Positions 1 through 7,008 of a DNA stretch of 64,000 nucleotides are shown here, one piece after another. Source of the stretch: Deferribacteres bacterium (GTDB taxonomy: Bacteria; Zhuqueibacterota; Zhuqueibacteria; Zhuqueibacterales; Geothermadaptataceae); NCBI GenBank assembly GCA_020633675.1, contig JACKDE010000005.1:1-64000 (forward strand). Reading direction: 5' to 3'. How positions within the stretch are numbered: the stretch's first letter is position 1; each line of letters begins with the position of its first letter. Made by a program: the position numbers and the translations under genes. Below the pieces are notes generated by a model that worked only from the letters and a program-made list of their open reading frames with translations, was not told the origin of the DNA and ran no database searches.

Positions 1-972
1 GATTCGACTGCGCCGTATTTCGGCCTGACACCGCCCGGCTTGACCGATGGTGGCATTGGTGGAATCAATGCAGAATATGGCGGTGTCTACTGGGGGCTGA
101 TCGGTTTTAAATCCGCAGTCGCGGCAGCAGATATGCTTGGCAAAGATGATCAAGCACAGGCATGGCGGGACGAATTCGATGATTTCTTATCAGCATTTCG
201 CCGGGCAGCCGAACGTGATCTGCGCACCGATGCGAACGGTCATCCTTTTTTGCCGATGAAGATGATGCAAACCGGTGATATTCCACATCCACAGCGCGGG
301 CAGGGTCAACTGTGCCACGCTATTTATCCAGGCGGCATTTTTGATCTGGATGATCCATTCGTGGCAGGGATGCTTAAAATATTTGACGAAGCGCTGGTGG
401 AGGGATTGGTTCAGGATACCGGCTGGCTCAAAGGCGGCGTTTGGCCATTTTTTGCCACCCATCGAGGCCTGGCGGAAATGTGGCTGGGACGCACAGAAAA
501 AGCGCAGGCTGCGCTGATAGCTTTGGCAGATCACGCAGCACCGACCTACCTGTGGGTGGAAGAGCAAATGCCGCAAGACAAGGGCACGCGCATCGCCGGC
601 GACACACCACAAACCAACGCCAATGCACAGTTTATCCGGCTTTTGCGTCATTTGCTCATTCTCGAACGCGGGAGTGAACTGCATCTTTTGCATGGCTTGC
701 CTTCAGAGTGGCTTACCCCAGGCGCCGAGCTTTCACTCGCAGGCATGCCTACGACCTTTGGCAGATGCACACTCAGCCTGAAGATATCACAAGATGGAAA
801 AATGGTTGAACTGCGAGTTGCCCGGGCCGAACAGTGGTTTGCTTCAGCATCGGTCGCGCTTTCATTAAAAGCGTTGAAAAGCAAAGGTTTCGCGCTTAAA
901 AATGCTGAAGTTACACCGGATGTTTGGACCGGCGAATTGTCTAAAGATATCGAATTGCAATTTGTGAAGTAG
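1..972 (+). CDS. Glycoside hydrolase, C-terminal part (5' end outside window)
   Basis: The reading frame is open from base 1, so this is the last 323 residues of a longer protein; the internal TTG at base 40 is not its start. The visible part reads as the end of an all-alpha (six-hairpin type) glycosidase catalytic domain. It has aromatic and Trp-rich segments such as GGVYWGLIGFKSA and WLKGGVWPFFATHRG and a PQTNANAQFIRLL segment, followed by about 100 residues of beta-sandwich that starts near HLLHGLPSEWL. That layout is common in alpha-L-rhamnosidase-like and related families, but I cannot choose the family or substrate without the N-terminus. The gene is convergent with the hxlR-like gene, only 9 bases from its end, and no terminator hairpin is visible between them. 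Confidence 0.7.
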   Translation, partial: DSTAPYFGLTPPGLTDGGIGGINAEYGGVYWGLIGFKSAVAAADMLGKDDQAQAWRDEFDDFLSAFRRAAERDLRTDANGHPFLPMKMMQTGDIPHPQRGQGQLCHAIYPGGIFDLDDPFVAGMLKIFDEALVEGLVQDTGWLKGGVWPFFATHRGLAEMWLGRTEKAQAALIALADHAAPTYLWVEEQMPQDKGTRIAGDTPQTNANAQFIRLLRHLLILERGSELHLLHGLPSEWLTPGAELSLAGMPTTFGRCTLSLKISQDGKMVELRVARAEQWFASASVALSLKALKSKGFALKNAEVTPDVWTGELSKDIELQFVK

Positions 973-981
973 CAAAAAATC

Positions 982-1317
982 TCAGCCCGCTTGCTCGCGA
1001 TAGGCAATGCCCCAGTCGCGCAGTTGGTGGATCATCGGGATGACGGTTTGGCCAAGTGGTGTCAGCGAATACTCCACTTTTGGCGGCACTTCAGGATAGA
1101 CTTTTCGAAACACCAGGCCATCTTCCTCCAGCTCACGCAGTTGTTCGGTCAACATTTTATGAGTCACACGACCGAGACTGCGTTTCAGTTCATTAAAGCG
1201 CCAAATGCGCTCATCCAATCGCCAAAGAATTGGCATTTTCCATTTTCCCCCAACGATGTCCAGAGCCAGCTCAACCGGATTATTGTATTTTTTGTCGCGA
1301 AACTCGAATCTTGGCAT
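982..1317 (-). CDS. HxlR/DUF24-family transcriptional regulator
   Basis: A winged-helix DNA-binding protein of 111 residues, the usual length for the family. The signature LDIVGGKWKMPILWRL near residue 20 and LGRVTHKMLTEQLRELEEDG near residue 50 are the recognition helix region of HxlR/HypR/YodB regulators. The ATG at 1317 is preceded by GGAGG with 7 bases spacing; a GTG one codon earlier is also possible. The protein has no cysteine: the position that is usually C-P-V-E in thiol sensors is N-P-V-E here, so it probably does not sense electrophiles by the usual N-terminal cysteine. It is divergent from a DJ-1/PfpI gene and a reductase-like gene, which are likely its targets, with palindromes in the shared upstream region. 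Confidence 0.9.
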   Translation of the reverse strand: MPRFEFRDKKYNNPVELALDIVGGKWKMPILWRLDERIWRFNELKRSLGRVTHKMLTEQLRELEEDGLVFRKVYPEVPPKVEYSLTPLGQTVIPMIHQLRDWGIAYREQAG

Positions 1318-1367
1318 CACCTCACCTCCCTGTTTGTGTCCTAAATGAGCGCTTCATACTTACCGGC

Positions 1368-1392
1368 AAGTGCGTATCGCACTTTAAAGTGC
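1368..1392. promoter_or_regulatory. Overlapping palindromes, candidate HxlR operator
   Basis: AAGTGCG-TAT-CGCACTT (1368-1384) is a perfect inverted repeat, and GCACTTTAAAGTGC (1379-1392) is a second perfect palindrome sharing its right arm, giving three alternating half-sites of the type AAGTGC. They sit in the divergent promoter region, 4 bases upstream of a -35 box for the DJ-1 gene. Dimeric winged-helix regulators bind such sites; assignment to the neighbouring HxlR protein is inference. Confidence 0.6.
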
Positions 1393-1396
1393 ATTC

Positions 1397-1425
1397 TTGA
1401 CCAAACTATGAAATTGCAGTATTTT
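1397..1425 (+). promoter_or_regulatory. Sigma-70-like promoter of the DJ-1/reductase pair
   Basis: TTGACC (1397-1402) and TATTTT (1420-1425) are separated by exactly 17 bases. The predicted start would leave a leader of roughly 90 bases before the ATG at 1520. The palindromic operator candidate lies immediately upstream. Confidence 0.6.
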
Positions 1426-1519
1426 TCGCAACACGTTCCTTTGTGCCGGACGACGAGCGGCCGGACAAGGAGGAATAGAAAAGTGCGGTCATTCATCCAA
1501 AGCGAAAAAGGGACATAAT

Positions 1520-2257
1520 ATGAGTGCCAAAATCGACAAATTGAACCAGAAAAAAATCCTGATCATCGCTGCGAATCCGGCTGTTTCCGAACAAACAGGC
1601 TGGCGGATCGGATTTTGGGCAGCAGAGCTCACCCATCCTTATTATGAATTTACCGAGCATGGATATGCTGTTGATATCGCCAGTCCGCACGGCGGCAAGC
1701 TCGAAGTGGACGGCTTCAGCGATCCGCGCCACGAAAGCGGCTATTCAGCAGATGATCTCATCAGTCTTGGTTTTCTCAACTCTCCAAAACACGCTGCGTT
1801 GCTGGAAAACACTGTTAGTATCGCAAACGTCCGTATGCAGGAATACGATGCACTTTTCCTGGCCGGTGGCCAGTCGCCGATGTATACCTTTCGCGACAAT
1901 GAAGCATTGCATCAGTTGGTGGTGGATTTTTATGAAGCAGGCAAAATCGTTTCTATCGTGTGCCATGCAACGTGCGTGCTGTTAAAAGCAAAACTGCGCG
2001 ATGATTCTTTGCTGGTGGATGGCAAGACATGGACTGGCTTTTCCGATGCGGAAGAGCAGTATGCGGACCAATTTGTCGGGCAAAGAATCCAACCGTTTTG
2101 GATTGAAACGGAGGCACGCAAAATCCAAAATACCAATTTTATTGTCGGAGGCTCGTTTAAGGCATTTGCCATCCGCGATGGCAATCTGATTACCGGCCAG
2201 CAGCAGTTTTCCGGTGCTGCATCTGCACACTTAGTGATTGAAGCGCTTGGAGTATGA
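1520..2257 (+). CDS. DJ-1/PfpI-family (Hsp31-like) protein, class I amidotransferase fold
   Basis: A 245-residue cytosolic protein with no signal peptide. The nucleophile elbow IVSIVCHAT places Cys148-His149 at the expected position, Glu35 in FWAAELTHP fits the third conserved residue, and ITGQQQFSGA near the C-terminus matches the end of the family fold. Relatives act as glyoxalase III/deglycase-type or chaperone-like proteins in carbonyl stress; which activity applies cannot be told here. GGGACA lies 10 bases before the ATG. It overlaps the next gene by 4 bases (ATGA), so the two are translationally coupled. The divergent HxlR regulator suggests inducible expression. Confidence 0.88.
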   Translation: MSAKIDKLNQKKILIIAANPAVSEQTGWRIGFWAAELTHPYYEFTEHGYAVDIASPHGGKLEVDGFSDPRHESGYSADDLISLGFLNSPKHAALLENTVSIANVRMQEYDALFLAGGQSPMYTFRDNEALHQLVVDFYEAGKIVSIVCHATCVLLKAKLRDDSLLVDGKTWTGFSDAEEQYADQFVGQRIQPFWIETEARKIQNTNFIVGGSFKAFAIRDGNLITGQQQFSGAASAHLVIEALGV

Positions 2258-2907
2258 AGAATTTAAGCAGTCCAGAGAAGGGAATTACTTTGAAAATAGC
2301 TATACTCGGGGCAGGCAACGTCGGGCAGGCGCTTGCGAGAAAATGGGCCGTAGCAGGCCACGAAATCACCTTAGGTGTTCGCAACCCGGGCAGTGAAAAA
2401 ATTGCTGCACTGCTCACCGATATGCCTGACATCTCGGCAATATTTGTAAAAGAAGCGGCAAACATAGCAGAAGTGATTTTAATAGCACTGCCCATTCCAG
2501 CTGTTGTCGAAGTTTTAAAGCAAATCGAAAATTTGGCAGGAAAAATCGTCATCGATGCCACCAACGCGGTTTTCCAGAAACCGGCACCGTACCATCACAC
2601 ATTTGAAGCTGTGCTGGCAATGACTGGTTGCATGGATGTAGTCAAATGCTTCAACAGTACCGGCTTCGAAAACATGGCCAATCCGCAATACGGTGAAATG
2701 TTTGCAGATATGTTCATGGCCGGTTCGAGCAGCAAAGCCAAACTAGTCGCTTCAAAACTGGCGATGGATGCCGGCTTTGCTGAGTGCTATGATTTTGGTG
2801 GAGATGACAAGGTTGGTCTGCTCGAACAATTCGCCCTGAACTGGATCAATCTGGCAATCATGCAAAAGCAAGGTCGCACAATGGCATTTAAAGTTTTGAA
2901 GCGATAA
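2254..2907 (+). CDS. NADP-binding oxidoreductase, F420-dependent NADP reductase-like
   Basis: A 217-residue Rossmann protein. AILGAGNVGQALARKW near residue 15 is the GxGxxG dinucleotide site, and the following GVRNPGSEK has an Arg typical of NADP(H) preference. VVKCFNSTGFENMANP and the overall length match the NADPH-dependent F420 reductase-like/NAD(P)-binding family that is often annotated simply as NADP oxidoreductase. An internal start at TTGAAAATAGC (2290) would give a shorter protein beginning just before the Rossmann strand. The ATGA overlap with the DJ-1 gene and the shared promoter point to a two-gene unit, plausibly for detoxification of reactive carbonyls (inference). Confidence 0.8.
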   Translation: MKNLSSPEKGITLKIAILGAGNVGQALARKWAVAGHEITLGVRNPGSEKIAALLTDMPDISAIFVKEAANIAEVILIALPIPAVVEVLKQIENLAGKIVIDATNAVFQKPAPYHHTFEAVLAMTGCMDVVKCFNSTGFENMANPQYGEMFADMFMAGSSSKAKLVASKLAMDAGFAECYDFGGDDKVGLLEQFALNWINLAIMQKQGRTMAFKVLKR

Positions 2908-3041
2908 TTTACTCATTTTCGGCGAGATCATGACGCAATTTGAGAAATAGACTCAACGAGTTGGCCGCTTACCGGCAGCATCGTTGTGGCAACCAATCAC
3001 TACCACGTCTTGCGACGGCGCACATCGCTAAAAACCTGATT

Positions 3042-3887
3042 TCATGGCCGTACTGCCCGCACATAAAAATCGTAGCTGCTGTAATTGCTGCTGAGGCCGC
3101 AGTAGCCATACTTATAAAGCACGATCCAAAAGAAGCCAGCGGGCAGCGCTTCTCTTGTCCAGGTCCAATACTGTTTCTGGCCAAAAATATTTGCAATATA
3201 AAGGCCAGTAGCGTTGCGTTGAGGCTGCATGAGCGCTATCGCTTCCTGCAGCGTCGGTAATCGCCAGTCCCGGAATCCACCGAATTCATCCATATTCAAA
3301 GACTTGATATAGTCGAGCGCAGGATCCATCTTCATCGGTTTTTCCGAACCATTTTTTTGCCAGAAGAGCCCGCTCGTTGCATCATAAACAACCTGCTCAT
3401 TCGCTTGCAGCTGAAAATTGTGGTCAGCGCCTTTTACGTTTGGATTGAGACGCAAATCGAACAACCCTTCTTCGTGCAACATTTCATATTTTTCGACCAC
3501 TGCCACATAATTGGTATCATCAAGCGCACCAAAAACGGACTGGATGTAGGCGCCTGCGTTTTTTGGCAATGGAACAGGCTTTGGAACTTCCGCGACTGCA
3601 ACATTGTCTTTTGAAGGATGAATGTAGATTGGCTCTGGCGTTTTTGCACTTTTGATTGGTTCTATATCGTCCTGTGCTGGTGACAGCTCGACTTGCTCTC
3701 CATTTCTGGTGAGCAAAATTGCACTAACAGCAGCGGCCAGGAAAACGACCAACGCCAGCCACCTGGCCATCGTGTGCATGTTAACCTTTTCTGGCTTCTC
3801 CTCACGGAGATCATTTTCTTGAGAATTGGTCTTCTCCTGGGTGGCATCATCTAACAGATCAATTCCCTGATTTTCCGGGGACTGCAT
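3042..3887 (-). CDS. DUF1566 domain membrane-anchored protein
   Basis: About 281 residues from the ATG at 3887, which has GGAG upstream; a GTG 17 codons further up is possible but has no ribosome site. A charged N-terminal segment of about 40 residues is followed by one membrane helix (WLALVVFLAAAVSAILL) and a long extracytoplasmic part. The last 100 residues carry the DUF1566/Lcl C-terminal pattern: GLFWQKNG, DWRLPTLQEAIAL, QKQYWTWTRE and the terminal VRAVRP. This domain is found in many secreted or surface proteins of unknown or possibly ligand-binding function. The 5' neighbours on the same strand are tRNA genes, so it is probably transcribed alone. Confidence 0.75.
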   Translation of the reverse strand: MQSPENQGIDLLDDATQEKTNSQENDLREEKPEKVNMHTMARWLALVVFLAAAVSAILLTRNGEQVELSPAQDDIEPIKSAKTPEPIYIHPSKDNVAVAEVPKPVPLPKNAGAYIQSVFGALDDTNYVAVVEKYEMLHEEGLFDLRLNPNVKGADHNFQLQANEQVVYDATSGLFWQKNGSEKPMKMDPALDYIKSLNMDEFGGFRDWRLPTLQEAIALMQPQRNATGLYIANIFGQKQYWTWTREALPAGFFWIVLYKYGYCGLSSNYSSYDFYVRAVRP

Positions 3888-4176
3888 GGCGGCGGCACTC
3901 CATTTTACATGCTTGTTTAAAAATACAAGTTGAATCACTTTTGCAAGGAATGAAAGTCAGCATCGCAAAAAACAGTCTTGCAGCAACCAATCGTGAAGAA
4001 GTCACAACCATCCTGTCCTGCACAAAGGATTGCTCCCTTGCTGCAACGCATGCGGAGCATTGCGATAGTTGTTGTAAGACATAAGAAAAGATTGAATGCC
4101 GTTCAGCCCAGCACGTACCATGCTGAGCTGCCTGTTTTGAGCTGAGGAAATGTTTTGGGGGATAAAGGGGTAACTG

Positions 4177-4263
4177 CGGAGAGGGTGGGATTCGAACCCA
4201 CGGTCCAGCAAGCTGGACAACGGTTTTCGAGACCGCCCCATTCGACCACTCTGGCACCTCTCC
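4177..4263 (-). tRNA. tRNA-Ser(CGA)
   Basis: An 87-base class II tRNA. The acceptor GGAGAGG pairs with CCTCTCC, the discriminator is G, there is a long variable arm, the T-loop is GGTTCGAATCC, and the anticodon loop CTCGAAA gives anticodon CGA. CCA is not encoded. It is the last tRNA of the minus-strand tRNA block. Confidence 0.95.
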
Positions 4264-4308
4264 TAAAAACGGATACTTTTAATAATTGAAAATGAAGGGT
4301 AGAGAAAG

Positions 4309-4381
4309 TGGAGCAGAGCGGGATCGAACCGCCGACCTCTACGTTGCGAACGTAGCGCTCTCCCAGCTGAGCTACTGCCCC
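4309..4381 (-). tRNA. tRNA-Ala(CGC)
   Basis: A 73-base cloverleaf with acceptor GGGGCAG opposite CTGCTCC, which contains the G3-U70 wobble pair that identifies alanine tRNAs, and discriminator A. The anticodon loop TTCGCAA gives CGC, reading GCG. CCA is not encoded. It lies just downstream of tadA. Confidence 0.95.
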
Positions 4382-4436
4382 ATAAAAATTTTATTTTTCA
4401 AAACTTATGTACATGCAACCGGCTCGATTTGCGAAG

Positions 4437-4904
4437 CTATCTTGCACGCAGCTCTTTAAAAAACTGTTGAATCAAGGCACGTGACTGTTCGGCCAGTATC
4501 CCCTTTTCAAGGCTGATCGGTGAACTCATAGCGTCCAAATTTGTCAAGTCAACCTTCGAGCCACAAGCACCGAGTCTCGGATCGTCCGCACCATAAATGA
4601 TGTTGCTGATACGCGCCAGATGACAAGCGCCGAAACACATCGGACAGGGCTCCAGGCTGACGTATAAGCGAGCGTCATTAAGCCGCCAGGATGATTGCGC
4701 ATTCACTGCCTGTGCGATAGCAAGCATTTCTGCATGTGCAGTTGGATCCTGCAGTGTCTCGACCAGGTTGTGGCCGCTGCCGATAACTTCATCATCGAGC
4801 ACAATCACCGCACCGATGGGCACTTCGCCTTTTGAATAAGCTTTCTCAGCCTCTGCGAGCGCCAATTCCATCCATTTTATGTGCATTGCCAAAGTGCTAT
4901 ACAT
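4437..4904 (-). CDS. tadA: tRNA-specific adenosine deaminase TadA
   Basis: Converts A34 of tRNA-Arg(ACG) to inosine so that one tRNA reads CGU, CGC and CGA. The 155-residue protein shows the cytidine/adenosine deaminase zinc site: His57-Ala-Glu59 (proton shuttle Glu in HAEM) and Cys87/Cys90 in EPCPMCFGAC. An ATG at 4886 (MHIKWMELA) starts closer to the usual family N-terminus and may be the real start. Its expected substrate, tRNA-Arg(ACG), is encoded immediately upstream on the same strand, and a stem-loop with a U-rich tail ends almost at the tadA ATG, which suggests linked expression. Confidence 0.95.
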   Translation of the reverse strand: MYSTLAMHIKWMELALAEAEKAYSKGEVPIGAVIVLDDEVIGSGHNLVETLQDPTAHAEMLAIAQAVNAQSSWRLNDARLYVSLEPCPMCFGACHLARISNIIYGADDPRLGACGSKVDLTNLDAMSSPISLEKGILAEQSRALIQQFFKELRAR

Positions 4905-4906
4905 AT

Positions 4907-4941
4907 AAAAGCGAGGGTCGAAACGACACCTCGCTTTTTTT
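4907..4941 (-). terminator. Stem-loop between tRNA-Arg and tadA
   Basis: AAAAGCGAGG (4907-4916) pairs with CCTCGCTTTT (4929-4938), with an inner TCG/CGA extension. In minus-strand sense the stem is followed by TTTTATATG, where ATG is the annotated tadA start. It could be the tRNA-block terminator, an attenuator for tadA or an RNA-processing site. In plus-strand sense the T-run is longer, but no plus-strand gene precedes it. Confidence 0.55.
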
Positions 4942-4949
4942 GATTTAAG

Positions 4950-5023
4950 TACGCCCGAGAGGACTTGAACCCCTAACCTCTTGGTCCGTAGCCAAGCGCT
5001 CTATCCAGTTGAGCTACGGGCGC
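4950..5023 (-). tRNA. tRNA-Arg(ACG)
   Basis: 74 bases. The acceptor is GCGCCCG/CGGGCGT (G1-U72 wobble end pair) with discriminator A. The anticodon stem CTTGG/CCAAG holds loop CTACGGA, anticodon ACG, the substrate for A-to-I editing by TadA, whose gene follows. CCA is not encoded. Confidence 0.95.
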
Positions 5024-5045
5024 AGCTATTGTAAATTAAAATGAC

Positions 5046-5118
5046 TGGCGCATACGGGAGTCGAACCCGTGTTACCGACGTGAGAGGCCGGCGTCCTAGG
5101 CCACTAGACGAATGCGCC
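5046..5118 (-). tRNA. tRNA-Glu(CTC)
   Basis: 73 bases. The acceptor is GGCGCAT/ATGCGCC with discriminator A. The anticodon stem CCGGC/GTCGG (one G-U) holds loop CTCTCAC, anticodon CTC. CCA is not encoded. It lies between tRNA-Gln and tRNA-Arg, downstream of gltX. Confidence 0.95.
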
Positions 5119-5124
5119 TCAAAG

Positions 5125-5195
5125 CTGGGGAGCAGGGATTTGAACCCCGGTTCCATGGTCCAGAGCCATGTGTCCTGCCGCTAGACGACTCCCCA
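5125..5195 (-). tRNA. tRNA-Gln(CTG)
   Basis: 71 bases. The acceptor is TGGGGAG/CTCCCCA with a U1-A72 end pair, as in other glutamine tRNAs, and discriminator G. The anticodon stem CATGG/CCATG holds loop CTCTGGA, anticodon CTG. CCA is not encoded. Its first 15 bases are also the last codons and stop of gltX. Confidence 0.95.
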
Positions 5196-6635
5196 ATCAG
5201 AGTGTAATTTTTCAATTTTCACCAGTGCATGCGACAATCGCCTTAGGACTGTCTCCTTGCCCAGAATGTTCATCACTTCGAATAAACCGGGCGTTGCCGT
5301 TCGGCCTGTGAGCGCCAACCTGCAAGGCTGGATCAATTTACCAGCGCTGATCTGCAATTCGCTGGCCAAGTCTCTGCACGCCTTCTCGATAGATTCTTCA
5401 GTCCAATCATGCAGGGCGCGTAATCGTTCCTGCAATTGGCAAATCTGATCCGCTACTTCCTTGTTTTTCCAAAGCTTTTGCGTACCGGCTTCGTCATATT
5501 CTTGCGGATCGCGGATAAAATAATTCAAAGGATCGAGAAAATCAACAAGGTATTTTGATCTTGGCTTTAAAAGTGCAAAAATTTTCAAAAAATCAGCTTT
5601 CTTCTCAACCAGAAAATCCCGGTCACAGAAATCAGCTTCGACGATTTTGTCTTGGATGCGTTCAAAAATCTCGCTTTCGGATAAAGCGGCGATATATTTC
5701 GCATTCATCCATTCGAGCTTCTTTTCATCGAAGACAGCACTGCCTTTTTGCAATCCATCAACTGAGAAATGCGCAATCAGTTCATCTCTTGAGAAAAACT
5801 CGCGGTCATCACCTGATGACCAACCAAGAAGTCCCAAAAAGTTGAACAAAGCTTCAGGCAACACACCTTTTTCAGCATACTCATGTACCGCTGTAGCGCC
5901 ATGCCGTTTGCTCAGCCGTTTTCCATCCGCACCATGAATCAGCGGGATGTGCAGATATTCCGGAAGTGGCCAGCCAAGCGCCCGGAAAAGCAAAGCTTGC
6001 TTGTGTGTGTTGAGCAGGTGATCGTCGCCGCGAATGACATGCGTAACTGCCATTTCGTGGTCATCCACCACCACCGCAAACTGGTAAACAGGGCTACCAT
6101 CAGCACGCTGAATAATGAAATCACCTATTGCAGAGCCATCGATTTTGATTTCACCATGCTGCAAATCCTGGATCGCAACCTTGTCCTCACTGACATGAAA
6201 GCGCACAGTGTAGGGCATATCGTCCAGCAGCAGTTCGCTGATTTCACTTTCGGAGAGATGAAGGCATTTCCGATCATAAACATATTGTTTTTTTTCTGCA
6301 ATCGCCTTTTTTCTCTCGTCCGCCAGCCTTTCTGCTGAACAAAAACAGCGATAGGCCAGCTTCTGCTCCAGCAATTGCTGAATTTTTGCACGATGCGCCG
6401 CCAGCCGTTGCGACTGGTAGATGGGCTCCTCATCCCACTGCAAGCCCAACCACTGCAAGCCTTTAAAAATGGCTTCAACAGCCTGCTGCGTCGATCTTTG
6501 TTGATCGGTGTCTTCAATTCGCAGAAGGAACTTGCCATTCTGCTTTCTTGCAAAGAGCCAATTAAAAATCGCTGTTCGCGCACCGCCAATATGCAAATAA
6601 CCTGTCGGACTCGGGGCGAATCGTACTCGTATCAA
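5181..6635 (-). CDS. gltX: Glutamyl-tRNA synthetase
   Basis: A class I aminoacyl-tRNA synthetase of 484 residues, normal family length, joining glutamate to tRNA-Glu and, if non-discriminating, also to tRNA-Gln. The HIGH-type site is in APSPTGYLHIGGARTA (residues 7-22) and the KMSKS-type site is GKRLSKRHGA near residue 240. CFC near residue 98 and YDRKC near 120 fit the zinc-binding knuckle. The coding sequence ends (stop TAG at 5181-5183) inside the tRNA-Gln gene. Because tRNA-Gln and tRNA-Glu follow directly, the transcript must be cut within or right at the gltX 3' end to release tRNA-Gln. Whether the enzyme charges tRNA-Gln cannot be decided from sequence alone; no amidotransferase genes are in the window. 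Confidence 0.97.
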   Translation of the reverse strand: MIRVRFAPSPTGYLHIGGARTAIFNWLFARKQNGKFLLRIEDTDQQRSTQQAVEAIFKGLQWLGLQWDEEPIYQSQRLAAHRAKIQQLLEQKLAYRCFCSAERLADERKKAIAEKKQYVYDRKCLHLSESEISELLLDDMPYTVRFHVSEDKVAIQDLQHGEIKIDGSAIGDFIIQRADGSPVYQFAVVVDDHEMAVTHVIRGDDHLLNTHKQALLFRALGWPLPEYLHIPLIHGADGKRLSKRHGATAVHEYAEKGVLPEALFNFLGLLGWSSGDDREFFSRDELIAHFSVDGLQKGSAVFDEKKLEWMNAKYIAALSESEIFERIQDKIVEADFCDRDFLVEKKADFLKIFALLKPRSKYLVDFLDPLNYFIRDPQEYDEAGTQKLWKNKEVADQICQLQERLRALHDWTEESIEKACRDLASELQISAGKLIQPCRLALTGRTATPGLFEVMNILGKETVLRRLSHALVKIEKLHSDWGVV

Positions 6636-6677
6636 TGGCAGCTACTCACTTTGCGAACAAGCCAAATTCAATATCAG

Positions 6678-6767
6678 CGGAGAGGGAGGGATTCGAACCC
6701 TCGGTAGATCTTTTGGAACTACAACCGCTTAGCAGGCGGCCCCTTTCGGCCACTCAGGCACCTCTCC
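6678..6767 (-). tRNA. tRNA-Ser(GCT)
   Basis: A 90-base class II tRNA. The acceptor is GGAGAGG/CCTCTCC with discriminator G, the variable arm is long, and the anticodon loop CTGCTAA gives GCT. CCA is not encoded. It starts 43 bases upstream of the gltX start codon and is probably co-transcribed with it. Confidence 0.95.
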
Positions 6768-6841
6768 AAATTTCGTAAACAAGGCATCACTCCTGCACTT
6801 CAGAAGAAGGCCAGAATGCTGCCCGGCATAAGCCAAATCAG

Positions 6842-6925
6842 CGGAGGGCGAGGGACTCGAACCCCCATGGGTGGAAACCCGGCGGTTTTCAAGACCGCTG
6901 CCTTACCAATTAGGACTAGCCCTCC
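6842..6925 (-). tRNA. tRNA-Ser(TGA)
   Basis: An 84-base class II tRNA. The acceptor is GGAGGGC/GCCCTCC with discriminator G, and the anticodon loop CTTGAAA between GCGGT and ACCGC gives anticodon TGA. CCA is not encoded. It is the first gene behind a good promoter at 6938-6966. Confidence 0.95.
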
Positions 6926-6937
6926 AAACAGACCCGG

Positions 6938-6966
6938 AATATACAAATTTTCATTTTGCAGGGCAA
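6938..6966 (-). promoter_or_regulatory. Promoter of the tRNA-gltX block
   Basis: On the minus strand TTGCCC (6966-6961) and TATATT (6943-6938) are 17 bases apart, and the -10 box ends 12 bases before tRNA-Ser(TGA). This allows the tRNA/gltX block to be transcribed independently of dprA and obgE upstream. Confidence 0.65.
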
Positions 6967-7008
6967 TGATTTTTTTGATCCAATTTCTCTTAAAGAAAGC
7001 CCGAGAAA

